64,000 nt of DNA from CAYNEI01 sp964396185 (GCA_964396185.1 CAYNEI010000001.1:124001-188000), one strand, 5' to 3'; positions 50,447 to 59,506 are shown, numbered from the stretch's first letter. A program made the numbers and translations. The notes: generated by a model from the sequence alone, not told the origin.

Positions 50447-50770
50447 CGATCTTCTTCTTCGAATCTCCCACTGCTCGCTCTCCTGACGACCTCCCGTTGT
50501 GCGCTCTTCATACAACCTCTCACCGCGGGCTCCAGGCACCGTTTCGTCCGGAGTCGCAGGCTCCGGGGTGCCTGGCCCGGGGGCCGCAGCTCTCGGGTTT
50601 CGAGGGCCGGCAGCCTCCAACACCATCGTTTAAGGCTACCGGTTCCCCCCGAGGGCCAACCGTCCGCCATCGGTCCTCCGGGTGTACCGGGAGAGCGGGT
50701 TCGGGTGTCGTTTCCCGAAACGAGAGCGGGGATGACCCCTGGACGCTGAGCATGGTCTGGTGAGCCAGGC

Positions 50771-51418
50771 ATGAAGGCAAACCGGCATGCAAAGGACAAC
50801 CTCCGCAACGATGCGGGCGAGGTTGGCATCGGTACGATGATCGTATTCATCGCCGCTGTCATCGTCGCCGCGATCGCGGCTGCAGTGCTCGTGAACACCG
50901 CGGGCAACCTGCAACGCAAGGCATCAGAAACGGGGGGAGAGACGACCGACGAAGTCGCGGCGAACATCTTCGTACGCGACATCATCGGTTATGATGACGA
51001 CGACGACAACAACCTCGACGAGGTGTACTGGTACATCTCGCTCGCGCCAGGTGCCGATCCCATCGATCTCAACCAGACGGTGCTCCGGTACAAGTGGAAC
51101 GCAAACCACACTACCCTGGCTGCAGACGACCTCGACCAGACCGACTGCGACCACGCAGACTACAAGGCGCTGTCCGATGGGTTCTGCGTGCGCAAGTTGC
51201 GCCAGGACTCCGCCGACGGGAACACGTACGTGCTCTCGCCCGGTGACCGCGTCCGCGTCGAGATCCACCTGACGGATGATGTCGCGAATGAAGAAGAGGA
51301 GATCACAACGCGCGAGACGGTGGACGCCCTGTTCATCCCGGAGACCGGCTCCCCGGTGGACGCGTCGTTCTCGACGCCGACCTCGCTCGGTGGGGACAGC
51401 TACATGAGCCTCGTGTGA
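50771..51418 (+). CDS. arlB: Archaellin 2
   Basis: 215 residues. The leader (to about residue 17, ending AGE-VGIG) and the core helix (VGIGTMIVFIAAVIVAAIAA) match archaellin 1 almost exactly; the QRKASETGGETTDEVAANIF segment is close to archaellin 3. The outer domain again has a cysteine pair 12 residues apart (TDCDHADYKALSDGFCV). An acidic DDDDDNN stretch near residue 78-84 may face solvent. It follows the structured 411-bp spacer but precedes archaellin 3 by only 39 nt, so these two are probably co-transcribed, with archaellin 1 separately controlled. Confidence 0.94.
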   Translation: MKANRHAKDNLRNDAGEVGIGTMIVFIAAVIVAAIAAAVLVNTAGNLQRKASETGGETTDEVAANIFVRDIIGYDDDDDNNLDEVYWYISLAPGADPIDLNQTVLRYKWNANHTTLAADDLDQTDCDHADYKALSDGFCVRKLRQDSADGNTYVLSPGDRVRVEIHLTDDVANEEEEITTRETVDALFIPETGSPVDASFSTPTSLGGDSYMSLV

Positions 51419-51457
51419 CCGCGAACAACGACCTCAACACAACAAGGTGATTCCACA

Positions 51458-52099
51458 ATGAAGGCGAACCGAACCATTCGGAACACGCACAACGACAAGG
51501 GAGAGGTCGGCATCGGCACGATGATCGTATTCATCGCCGCCGTGATCGTCGCGGCCATCGCGGCAGCCGTCCTCGTGAACACAGCCGGGAACCTCCAACG
51601 CAAGGCGGCGGAGACCGGCGGAGAGACCACCGACGAGGTCTCGGGCAACATCTTCGTCCGGGACGTCGTCGGGCACGTCTGGGAGATCTCCAGCGAAGAC
51701 CGGGTCGACCGGGTCAACATCACGATCTCGCTGGCGCCCGGGGCCAACTCCCTCGATCTGACCACCATGGTGGTCCGATGGCAGGACGGCACGACCCTGG
51801 ACGACCTCCTCTACGACGAGGATGAGGACTCGAACGCCGGTGACGGCGACTGCACCACCCTCGCGCACGGCTTCTGCGTCAACGTGATCAAGGAAGCCAA
51901 GGGCGACGACGACACGGTGCTCGAGTCCGGTGACCGCGTCCAGATCCAGATCGGCCTGGACAACAGCGGCACGGCCGAGCCTCTCGAGACGCGCTCGAGC
52001 GTTGACCTGCTCTTCATCCCCGAGGTCGGAACCCCGATCCACACGGGATGGGAGACGCCGGCGAGCTACGACGGTGAGACCTTCGTGGTCCTCGCCTAG
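51458..52099 (+). CDS. arlB: Archaellin 3
   Basis: 213 residues; leader ending GE-VGIG, then the same core helix as archaellins 1 and 2 and LQRKAAETGGETTDEVSGN. The outer domain is the most divergent of the three: cysteines are 7 residues apart (GDCTTLAHGFCV), and the C-terminus ends WETPASYDGETFVVLA. AAGGTGAT, 9 nt before the ATG, is a good ribosome-binding site. A perfect hairpin with a pyrimidine tract follows (52122-52140), so the archaellin transcript may end there. Confidence 0.94.
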   Translation: MKANRTIRNTHNDKGEVGIGTMIVFIAAVIVAAIAAAVLVNTAGNLQRKAAETGGETTDEVSGNIFVRDVVGHVWEISSEDRVDRVNITISLAPGANSLDLTTMVVRWQDGTTLDDLLYDEDEDSNAGDGDCTTLAHGFCVNVIKEAKGDDDTVLESGDRVQIQIGLDNSGTAEPLETRSSVDLLFIPEVGTPIHTGWETPASYDGETFVVLA

Positions 52100-52121
52100 G
52101 CCAGGCCACCCACCACCACCC

Positions 52122-52140
52122 GGGGCGCGTCCCGCGCCCC
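52122..52140 (+). terminator. 8-bp hairpin after archaellin 3
   Basis: GGGGCGCG-TCC-CGCGCCCC, followed by TGGTCTCCCTCTCTC. It separates the archaellins from the motor genes and may let filament protein be made in excess over motor protein. Confidence 0.65.
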
Positions 52141-52230
52141 TGGTCTCCCTCTCTCATGATCACACGACTTCACACGATCACGCGCGACGCGTACCACGAA
52201 CGACGACGAGGAACCACGAGGTGACACCTG

Positions 52231-53277
52231 ATGGCACTGTTCGGCCGCGGCAAAGAGGAGAAGGTCGAGGACGACCCAGCGGAGGCTGGGACCGAAGCCC
52301 CGGAGGATGAGGTGGCCGATGAGGCCACCGAGGCATCCACCGATGGCGAGGGCCCAGCCCCTACGGATGAGGCCCAGGACTCGGGACCCCAGCAAGGGGA
52401 GGACGAGCCCAAGAAGCCGTCCATCGACGTCGAGGACTCCCTCAAGGATCTCTCGGCTCGCATGGCGATGCTCTCATCCAACCTGGACGGGGTCAAGGAG
52501 TCCAAGGGAAGCCTGGAGGACAAGCTCGGCAGCATGGAGCAGCGCATCGCGCGCCTGGGCTCCCTGGCCGAGGCAGTCTCCAGCCAGTACAACCCCTTCA
52601 TCCAGGAGAACGCTCCCAGCGAGCCTTCCTGGCACGGCAAGGAGGACCCCAGCGAGGTCCCAGAGGCCCCGCAGGGGTCACCGCCGGTGGAGGAGGCGTC
52701 CGGGGAGCCCGGCGCCAACGGTGAGGGCCAGGAGGATGAGGAGCAGGCCACAGCGGAACAAGACGCTGCGGCGGAGATGGATCAGGTGCCCGCGCCCCAG
52801 CCCGAGCCCGAGCCGGAGCCGCTCCCCAAGGCCGCGGAGTTCCCAGGACCCGATACGTTCCAAGATGGCGAGGCCACGACCGAGGCTGAGGCCGAGGCTG
52901 ACACCCCGGACCCGGTGGAGCAGGCCCTTGCCCCCTTCGCACCCAGCCAGAGGGAGACGGACGCCTTCGAGGACAACCTGCTCATGCTCGAGTGGGTCGG
53001 CCTCATGCTCCGGCGCGTCGGGCGCGCGGGCTTGCTCGATCTGCTCGACTACTACCAGGGCCTGGGCTGGCTGGATGCGACCCTCAAGGATCGTGCCACC
53101 CGCATCGCCGTGGGGGTCGAGGCGCCCGATCGGGTAGGGGACGGCCACTGGCGCGGGGATCTCGAGCTCCACCGCCGCTCGCTCGTGGCCCTCCAGCGCC
53201 TACACGGCAACGAGGTCCCGACCGCCCGGATGGACGAGCTCGCCCTTGACCTCCGGCGCCTCTTCGGAGACGGGTGA
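52231..53277 (+). CDS. arlCE: Fused archaellar protein ArlC/E (FlaC-FlaD/E)
   Basis: 348 residues. After an acidic N-terminus (about 1-65) comes a coiled coil ending SSQYNPF (about 118), the hallmark of FlaC/ArlC. A long acidic, low-complexity linker (about 125-240, with EPEPEPLPK) follows, then the FlaD/E domain (LMLEWVGLMLRRVGRAGLLD, then LLDYYQGLGWLDATLKDRA). The fusion is as in the haloarchaeal FlaCE. These proteins form the cytoplasmic ring around the ArlI/J/H motor and connect it to chemotaxis. GAGGTGA, 6 nt before the ATG, fixes the start. The stop overlaps the arlF start (GTGA). Confidence 0.93.
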   Translation: MALFGRGKEEKVEDDPAEAGTEAPEDEVADEATEASTDGEGPAPTDEAQDSGPQQGEDEPKKPSIDVEDSLKDLSARMAMLSSNLDGVKESKGSLEDKLGSMEQRIARLGSLAEAVSSQYNPFIQENAPSEPSWHGKEDPSEVPEAPQGSPPVEEASGEPGANGEGQEDEEQATAEQDAAAEMDQVPAPQPEPEPEPLPKAAEFPGPDTFQDGEATTEAEAEADTPDPVEQALAPFAPSQRETDAFEDNLLMLEWVGLMLRRVGRAGLLDLLDYYQGLGWLDATLKDRATRIAVGVEAPDRVGDGHWRGDLELHRRSLVALQRLHGNEVPTARMDELALDLRRLFGDG

Positions 53278-53717
53278 GACCAGTGGGTCTCAGCGCCGTG
53301 GCTGCCCACCTCATCGTCCTGGTCGCCCTAGCCAGCGCTGGGACGCTGTTGGTCAGCGCGGTCAACGAATCTATCTCCGGCCAGCTGGACGCCCAGTCCC
53401 TGGCCTTCGACCGCTTGCGCGTCCAGGCGGACGCCGACATCCGATTGGCCAGCCACAACTACAGCGCCACACCAGACCGCACGTACGCGAACTGGACGAA
53501 CGACGGCAGCCGGGAGATCCCCCTCGACAAGGTCACGCTCCTGGTCGACGGGGTCTTCACGAGCCAGGCCAGCGTGGCCACCTTCCAGGTGCGCGAGGAC
53601 CCGGGCTCGACGCTCTGGATGCCCGGCGAGACCCTGGAGGTCATGACCGAGGGGCAGGGGAACGTGGATCTGACCATCGTGGGACCGTACGCGAACGCAG
53701 CCTACCGACGAGCGTGA
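53274..53717 (+). CDS. arlF: Archaellar stator protein ArlF
   Basis: 147 residues from GTG 53274, overlapping the arlCE stop. A single N-terminal membrane helix (about 8-28) is followed by a beta-sandwich outside the membrane, as in ArlF, which anchors the motor to the S-layer. Segments such as WTNDGSREIPLDKVTLLVDG are typical. It lies immediately before arlG, its partner. Confidence 0.88.
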   Translation: MRPVGLSAVAAHLIVLVALASAGTLLVSAVNESISGQLDAQSLAFDRLRVQADADIRLASHNYSATPDRTYANWTNDGSREIPLDKVTLLVDGVFTSQASVATFQVREDPGSTLWMPGETLEVMTEGQGNVDLTIVGPYANAAYRRA

Positions 53718-53750
53718 AGACCGGAACCAAGAACCAAGGGGGAACCAAGA

Positions 53751-54191
53751 GTGGGAAGCGAGGTATCCAGCGGACTCATCCTCTTCATCGCCGCCATCGC
53801 GGTGGCCGGTGTAGCGGCAGCAGGCATGGCCAAGGTCGTAGGATCCATGGCCCACGAACTCGGCGAACGCGGCGAGGTCATGAGCCAGGCCATCGGCACG
53901 GACGTCGCGCTCATCAACGACCCGGACAACGTCCCGTACGACAGCGGGGCCGAGGAGCTCACGCTCTACGTCAAGAACACAGGGAGCCAGGCCCTGATGG
54001 CCGAGGAGCTCTCGGTGCTGGTCGACGGCCAGCACCGCACCTTCACGAGCCAACTGCTCGACGGGGCCACGCGGTGGAGCCAGGGCACGGTGCTCGAGCT
54101 CACCGTGTCGGTGGCGCTTGGGGCAGGGGACCACAAGGCGCGCGTGATCTACACGCCGAACATCGCAGACAACATCGAGTTCAGGGTGTGA
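53751..54191 (+). CDS. arlG: Archaellar stator protein ArlG
   Basis: 146 residues from GTG 53751. An N-terminal membrane helix (GLILFIAAIAVAGVAAAGMA) resembles the archaellin core helix, followed by a beta-sandwich domain (ELTLYVKNTGSQAL, ELSVLVDGQHRTF, DHKARVIYTPNIADNIEF). ArlG forms a filament capped by ArlF, part of the motor's stator complex. It is separated from arlF by 33 nt and from arlH by 3 nt. Confidence 0.9.
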   Translation: MGSEVSSGLILFIAAIAVAGVAAAGMAKVVGSMAHELGERGEVMSQAIGTDVALINDPDNVPYDSGAEELTLYVKNTGSQALMAEELSVLVDGQHRTFTSQLLDGATRWSQGTVLELTVSVALGAGDHKARVIYTPNIADNIEFRV

Positions 54192-54194
54192 ACC

Positions 54195-54899
54195 ATGAGC
54201 CTCAAGTTCGATCTGGAACGAGACGAGCTCGCAGACCGCCTCGGCGGCAGCCTCCCCACGGGCGCGCTCGCCCTCATCGAGGGTGGCAGCGGCAGCGGGA
54301 AGAGCGTGCTCGCCCAGCGCCTGGCCTACGGGCTGCTCAAGCAGAACAACAACGTGGTCTACGTGAGCACGGAGTTCACCACGGCCGCCTTCCTCGACCA
54401 GATGCAGCAGCTCGGCTACCCGTCCATGGACGCCTTCACGGACCGCAACCTCAAGTTCGCTAGCACCCACCCGCTCATGGGCCATCCCGTGCCCAGCGAG
54501 GAGCTGCTGCCACGCTTGCTGGGCGCGCGCCAGCTGATCACCGAGGACGTGGTCATCATCGACGTGTTCAGCCAACTCACCGAGCCCCACCTCGCACCAG
54601 GCAAGCACGGGGCCCGGGTGCTCGAGCACCTGGCCCGCACCCTGAAGAAGATCAACGCCACGGGCACGACGCTCATCTGCTGCCTGGACCCCCGCCACAT
54701 GAAAGGCATCGACACCTCGCCGCTCACGAGCAGCGCGGATGTGCGCTTGGAGTGCGCCACCGAGCGCGTCGGAGGAGCCGTGGACCGCTTCGTGGTGCCC
54801 AAGAAGTTCGCGCGCGCCTCCGGGCAGGTCGGCGACGTGATCCCGTTCCGCGTGGAGCCCGGCGCTGGGTTCATCGTGGAGATCAAGGCGGTGGCCTGA
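54195..54899 (+). CDS. arlH: Archaellar KaiC-like ATPase ArlH
   Basis: 234 residues. RecA/KaiC fold with Walker A GGSGSGKS (30-37) and the degenerate Walker B VVIIDVF (about 115-121). ArlH binds ATP and interacts with ArlI to control switching between pilus-like assembly and rotation. The KaiC-like lid includes TLICCLDPRHMKGIDTS. No gene lies between it and arlI except a repeat (locus D). Confidence 0.94.
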   Translation: MSLKFDLERDELADRLGGSLPTGALALIEGGSGSGKSVLAQRLAYGLLKQNNNVVYVSTEFTTAAFLDQMQQLGYPSMDAFTDRNLKFASTHPLMGHPVPSEELLPRLLGARQLITEDVVIIDVFSQLTEPHLAPGKHGARVLEHLARTLKKINATGTTLICCLDPRHMKGIDTSPLTSSADVRLECATERVGGAVDRFVVPKKFARASGQVGDVIPFRVEPGAGFIVEIKAVA

Positions 54900-54940
54900 T
54901 GACCGACTCGTGCTGTCAGCCAGGGCGATCTCAACCGTCC

Positions 54941-55047
54941 ACCGCGGAGGCGCGGAGAGCGCGGAGTTCGCAGAGCTCAACGAGAATCCGGAGACGTGCG
55001 TTCGTTCGGCCCTCCGCGGTCCTTCGCGCTCTCCGCGCCTTCGCGGT
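54941..55047. repeat. Locus D, inverted periodic repeat inside the archaellum operon
   Basis: Left arm 54941-54966 (ACCGCGGAGG start) and right arm 55022-55047 match at 24 of 26 bases in inverted orientation. Each has three GCGGAG/GCGAAG words spaced 8 and 9 nt. It occupies the 200-bp spacer between arlH and arlI, where the rest of the operon is nearly gapless, and can fold into a 26-bp hairpin with a 55-nt loop. Confidence 0.85.
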
Positions 55048-55099
55048 GATGGTGACCGAGCAAAGGACCGACCCTACGCCGACGAGGAGGTGACCAGGT

Positions 55100-56755
55100 A
55101 TGGACTGGGAGAAGACCACGAACCTGGACGCGGCCATGGATCGCCACAAGCACCTGGCCGAGCACGTGGAGGCCTGGACGCGAGCCAACGGGACCCGGCC
55201 CGGCTTCGAGGTCAGCCTTGGCCGGGATGTGACCGAGACCGACATGGTCGACGTCATCTACCCTGTGGGCGACCCGCTGTTCATCCACGTCCACGGCGAC
55301 CCGGACAAGCGGGTCAAGTACGCGGCCGTGGAACCCAAACTCGAGCAGACCGACCGGGCCCTCTACGGCCAGCTGCGCGAGCGCATCCTCCAGCTGGCCC
55401 CCTACGAGGAAGCCCCGTCGAACCCGGAGGAGCTCCGCGCCGCGCTCGACCGCCTCTACGACCGGGTCACCACCATCGGGGACAACGGCATGGAGGCAGC
55501 CGCGCTTGGGACCCGGCTCAAGGCGATGATGGGCTCGCGCAAGCTCACGCTGACCCCGCAACAGGACAGCGTGCTGCGCTACTACATCCACCGAGACATC
55601 GTCGAGCACGGCCCGCTTGAACCCATCATCCGCGACCCCTACATCGAGGATATCCACGCCATCGGGCTCGAGCCCGTGCGCCACATCCACAAGGTCTTCG
55701 ACATGATGGAGACCAACGTCTCCTTCGCGGATGCCCGCGAGCTCGATGACTTCCTGCGCACCATGGGCGAGCGCATCGGGCGGCCCGTGAGCGAGTCAAA
55801 GCCCATCGTGGACGCCACCCTGCCTGATGGATCCCGGATCAACATCATCTACAGCGACGACGTGAGCCTCAAGGGCTCCAGCTTCACGATCCGAAAGTTC
55901 CAGGACGAGCCCCTGTCCATCACCCAGATCGTCAAATGGGGCACCATGAGCGCGGCCACCGCCGCCTACATCTGGCTCTGCCTGGAGCACGGCCAGTCCG
56001 TCTTCGTGTGCGGCGAGACCGCCTCGGGCAAGACCACGAGCCTGAACGCCTTCCTCCCGTTCATCAAGCCCGAGGAGAAGGTGTTCACCGCCGAGGACAC
56101 CCCGGAGGTGCGCCCGCCCCAGCCCACTTGGCAGCAGCTCTCCACCCGCGAGCAGGGACCCGAGGACGCCCGCGTGGACATGTTCGATCTGCTGCGCGCA
56201 GCCCTGCGATCCAGGCCCAACTACATCATCGTGGGCGAGATCCGGGGTGCGGAAGGCAACGTCGCCTTCCAGGCCATGCAGACCGGTCACCCGGTCTGCG
56301 CTACCTTCCACGCCTCAAGCGTCCAGAAGATGATCCAACGTCTGTCCAGCAGCCCGATCGACGTTCCTGTCACGTTCATGGACAACCTGCAGGTCTGCCT
56401 CATCCAGATGGCCGTCTACCACCAGGGCAAGATGCTGCGCCGGGTGCTGGGCGTCCACGAGATCGAGGGGTACAGCGAGCGCGCCGGGGGCGTGCTGACC
56501 CGGTCGGTGTTCAACTGGGATCCCAAGAAGGACGAGGTCAACTTCCGAGGCCGCAACAACTCGTACGTGCTCGAGGAGCGCATCGCCACGGTGGCCGGCT
56601 ACACCGACAAGCGCGAGATCTACACCGAGTTGGACCTACGCACCCGCATCCTGGAGCGCATGATCGAGGAGGACATCCTGGACTACTACGAGGTTAAGGA
56701 CATCATCTGGAACTTCTACGAGGACGGCATCAAGGCCCTCCCGTTCACCCTGTAA
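55100..56755 (+). CDS. arlI: Archaellar motor ATPase ArlI
   Basis: 551 residues. Type II/IV secretion ATPase: Walker A GETASGKT (305-312), Walker B region NYIIVGEIRGAEG (about 374-386), and the HASSVQKMIQRL histidine box. The N-terminal domain (about 1-280) with DIHAIGLEPVRHIHKVFDMM is typical of ArlI. It forms the cytoplasmic hexamer that drives assembly and rotation with ArlJ. GAGGAGGTGA precedes the ATG. It lies downstream of locus D. Confidence 0.96.
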   Translation: MDWEKTTNLDAAMDRHKHLAEHVEAWTRANGTRPGFEVSLGRDVTETDMVDVIYPVGDPLFIHVHGDPDKRVKYAAVEPKLEQTDRALYGQLRERILQLAPYEEAPSNPEELRAALDRLYDRVTTIGDNGMEAAALGTRLKAMMGSRKLTLTPQQDSVLRYYIHRDIVEHGPLEPIIRDPYIEDIHAIGLEPVRHIHKVFDMMETNVSFADARELDDFLRTMGERIGRPVSESKPIVDATLPDGSRINIIYSDDVSLKGSSFTIRKFQDEPLSITQIVKWGTMSAATAAYIWLCLEHGQSVFVCGETASGKTTSLNAFLPFIKPEEKVFTAEDTPEVRPPQPTWQQLSTREQGPEDARVDMFDLLRAALRSRPNYIIVGEIRGAEGNVAFQAMQTGHPVCATFHASSVQKMIQRLSSSPIDVPVTFMDNLQVCLIQMAVYHQGKMLRRVLGVHEIEGYSERAGGVLTRSVFNWDPKKDEVNFRGRNNSYVLEERIATVAGYTDKREIYTELDLRTRILERMIEEDILDYYEVKDIIWNFYEDGIKALPFTL

Positions 56756-56767
56756 GGAGGCCAAGGC

Positions 56768-58453
56768 ATGGTGAACAAGGAGACGTTTAGACGCGCGACC
56801 TCGGCGGTGGACATGCCGCTTCGGGACTACCTGCTCAAGCTCCTGCTCCCGGTAACGGCCACTTCGCTGGTCCTCGCCATCGCCCTGCCGCTGCTCTTCT
56901 CGGACATCTTCACCGGGATCTTCGCGCTCATCCCGCTCAGCATCCCGCTGCTCATGGTGGGCGGCGCCTTGTTCTACCCGTTCGCCGTGGCCACCCAGCG
57001 CGGCCACGAGATCGATCACAACATGCACTACTTCATCACGCACCTGGGCACGCTTGCCACCAGTCAGGTCGCGCCTGTGGAGCTCTTCACGCTTATCGGG
57101 GAGAAGCAGGAGGAGTACGGGGCGCTGGCCGAGGAGTGCGAGAAGATCGCCATGCTCGTCACCGAGTGGAACATGGGCATGAGCGAGGCGTGCCGGTTCG
57201 TGGCCAAGCGGACCACGAGCGACCTGTTCAGCGACTTCCTCGAGCGCTTCGCTTTCGGCATCGAGTCGGGCACCGACATGCAGCTCTACCTCGAGGCCGA
57301 GCAGACCGTGGTCATGGCCGACTACGAGGTCATGTACAAGGAGGCCCTGCAGAAGATCGAGGACCTCCAGGGCCTGTTCAACGGGGCGCTCATGACCCTC
57401 GTTTTCCTGGCCATGTTCGTGCTGCTCATGGTCGTGCTGGTGGACGTCAACCCCGTGGTGGCCTTCGCCTTCGTCGTCCTCGGCGCAGCCGTCGTCGAGG
57501 GGCTCTTCATCATGCTGGCCAAGTCCCAGGTGCCAGGGGACCCGGTGTGGGCTGCCAGTCGCGCCCGCTCGCCGCTCTGGGAGAAGATCAAGCTCTCCCT
57601 ACCCATCGGCATCGCAGGCGCCATGGCGGCGATGGCCTTGGTCTGGACAGTCACGGACTGGTCCCCCCCGATCAAGATCGCCGTTGGGTTGACCCCGCTG
57701 CTCATCCCAGGCCTGTTCGCCTCCCGGGAGGAGACCTCGGTCAAGCGCCGGGATGACAACTACCCCGGCTTCATGCGCTCGCTCGGCTCCTCGACCGCCG
57801 CCCGCGGGGGCGACGAGCGCAGCGTGCTCAAACACCTGCACCACCACGACTTCGGGCCCTTGAGCAAGAACATCAGGGACCTGTTCGTGCGCCTCCAGGT
57901 CCGCGTGGACGACGAGGCCAGCTGGGAGTACTTCACCACCGAGGCCGGCTCGCGCCTGATCGAGCGGTTCACCGGCATGTACGACGAGGCTGTCGATGCA
58001 GGCGGCGAGCCGGATGCCATCGGGCGGATCATCTCGGACAACATGGTGCAGATCATCGGCCTGCGCAAGCTGCGCTACCAGAAGGCCAACACGTTCCGGG
58101 GCATGGTCTTCGGGCTGGCCGCCGGCACCGGCTTCTCCATCTTCATCGGCATCGGCGTGCTCGAGCTCCTAACCGGCCTCTTCGACGGCATCGGCCAGGT
58201 GGATGGCTCACCCGTCCCGGTGCCCGAGTTCGTGCACATCGACAACGTGAACCTGCCCGTCATCCAGGCCCTCGCCCTCACCCTGCTCCTGATCAACGCA
58301 GCCATGAGCAGCGTGCTCGTGCGCTTGGTCGACGGCGGCACCCATGTGCGCGACCTCTCGGACTTCAGCCTGCTGGTCTGGGTGAGCAACGTGACCGCCT
58401 GGGCCAGCATGGCGCTGATGGGCAACGTCGTGGATAGCGGGCTTGGGGTCTAG
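56768..58453 (+). CDS. arlJ: Archaellar membrane platform protein ArlJ
   Basis: 561 residues with two TadC-like halves. Cytoplasmic loops carry the conserved helices (PVELFTLIGEKQEEYGALAE, then a second copy AARGGDERSVLKHLHHHDFG). Membrane helices lie near residues 28-72, 200-250, 275-315 and 440-555. It is the sole integral platform of the motor and binds the ArlI hexamer. AAGGAGG is 7 nt before the ATG. It is the last recognised archaellum gene; prepilin peptidase is not in this window. Confidence 0.95.
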   Translation: MVNKETFRRATSAVDMPLRDYLLKLLLPVTATSLVLAIALPLLFSDIFTGIFALIPLSIPLLMVGGALFYPFAVATQRGHEIDHNMHYFITHLGTLATSQVAPVELFTLIGEKQEEYGALAEECEKIAMLVTEWNMGMSEACRFVAKRTTSDLFSDFLERFAFGIESGTDMQLYLEAEQTVVMADYEVMYKEALQKIEDLQGLFNGALMTLVFLAMFVLLMVVLVDVNPVVAFAFVVLGAAVVEGLFIMLAKSQVPGDPVWAASRARSPLWEKIKLSLPIGIAGAMAAMALVWTVTDWSPPIKIAVGLTPLLIPGLFASREETSVKRRDDNYPGFMRSLGSSTAARGGDERSVLKHLHHHDFGPLSKNIRDLFVRLQVRVDDEASWEYFTTEAGSRLIERFTGMYDEAVDAGGEPDAIGRIISDNMVQIIGLRKLRYQKANTFRGMVFGLAAGTGFSIFIGIGVLELLTGLFDGIGQVDGSPVPVPEFVHIDNVNLPVIQALALTLLLINAAMSSVLVRLVDGGTHVRDLSDFSLLVWVSNVTAWASMALMGNVVDSGLGV

Positions 58454-58616
58454 CTACCGGAAATCTATTCCCCCTCCCACCCCTCCTCGGCCCATCGACA
58501 TCGTCAAAGGAAGCGGACATCAAGAGCACGATCGGGTCCCGTTCGCCCGCATCGACGCCGAAGGGAAGCGCTTCACCGTGGGCTGGTGTATCTGGAAGGA
58601 GTGCCCGGAGGAATGA
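58443..58616 (+). other. Possible short frame coupled to the next gene
   Basis: A frame ending at TGA 58614-58616 encodes RVPFARIDAEGKRFTVGWCI followed by WKECPEE, which looks protein-like (Trp, Cys, mixed charge). Its stop overlaps the ATG of the next gene (ATGA). The only start is TTG 58443 inside arlJ, so it may be a gene remnant or an unrecognised small protein. Confidence 0.3.
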
Positions 58617-59506
58617 CGGCCACCACGAATGCGGTGGATGACACTGCACCCTCGGTGAAGAGCATCCCCCGCGTGATCCTACGGCATCTCGCAATCCTCG
58701 GCTTCTTGGCCGGCATCTTCCCCGGGATCGCCGGGTTCGCCATTGTCTTCGATCAGGCCTCTGTCGGGCTCGGTGCGGAGGGAACATCCGCCGGTCTTCT
58801 TGGATGGGCTGGAGCTCTACCCCAATGGATCCTGGTCATACCCTTCATACTGTTACTCGCCTCCGGTCCCGCAGCGGCACTGATGGCGATGTGGACCTGG
58901 AAGCGTGAGCAGGATGAGGTCGATCCGTGGGTCCCGCTCACCATCTACGGTACGGTCACTTTGGCGATCTACCCGCTGTACCACAGCGCAGTGTTGAGCC
59001 TATTCACCCCTGCACGGTTGGGTGTTCGAACTGGCTCATTGGTTTGGGGGTCCAGTCCAGGGCATCCCGCTGCACCCGGCCTGTGGGTGTGGCTGCTGGT
59101 CGCCGTTGCGATACCTCTCGGCGTCCTCGCGTCGCGAAAGCTGCGACAGGATACACTTCGATTCACCTGGGGAACGAATCTGAAGGTGATGATGGTTATG
59201 ACGATCCTGTGGTTCGATCACCTCCTCCTTTTTGCAGGCGGCGCACCAGAGTCGGTGATCGAGGCAGTTGGCCTTGGCGCGTTCGGCCTCATCATCGGCA
59301 CGCTCCTGACCCTCGTCGCTGGTTGGCCCGTGGTCCTGAGCGCCGGGTTCCTGCTGGCGCTCCCCCTAGCGCTCATAGGTCGCCGACGCGCCCCGTCAGG
59401 CTACGAGGATTCCCCTCCAGCTGTGGATTCGAGGCCTGGGGCAGCATCACGTACCCGATCCACATGCGAGCCTGCCGAGACCCTGTTCAAGCCCGTCGAA
59501 CGGTGA
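58613..59506 (+). CDS. Integral membrane protein, unknown function
   Basis: 297 residues from ATG 58613 (GTG 58586 is an alternative). About seven membrane helices are apparent, the first near residues 23-48 and the last near 235-268. Loops are short; the C-terminal 40 residues are hydrophilic. AT-richer codon choice than its neighbours (for example TTCATACTGTTACTC) suggests a different history, perhaps transfer. A short upstream frame may be coupled to it. I do not recognise the family. Confidence 0.68.
   Translation: MTATTNAVDDTAPSVKSIPRVILRHLAILGFLAGIFPGIAGFAIVFDQASVGLGAEGTSAGLLGWAGALPQWILVIPFILLLASGPAAALMAMWTWKREQDEVDPWVPLTIYGTVTLAIYPLYHSAVLSLFTPARLGVRTGSLVWGSSPGHPAAPGLWVWLLVAVAIPLGVLASRKLRQDTLRFTWGTNLKVMMVMTILWFDHLLLFAGGAPESVIEAVGLGAFGLIIGTLLTLVAGWPVVLSAGFLLALPLALIGRRRAPSGYEDSPPAVDSRPGAASRTRSTCEPAETLFKPVER

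Larger units (their letters stand above)
50360..50770. other. 411-bp structured spacer between archaellins 1 and 2
   Basis: No credible gene. It contains two strong terminator-like hairpins near the left end (50375-50405, 50422-50446) and a longer stem-loop in the middle: CCAGGCACC (50532-50540) pairs with GGTGCCTGG (50577-50585), with inner CCGGAG/CTCCGG. The right part should hold the archaellin 2 promoter, but I cannot name a TATA box with confidence. Confidence 0.55.
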
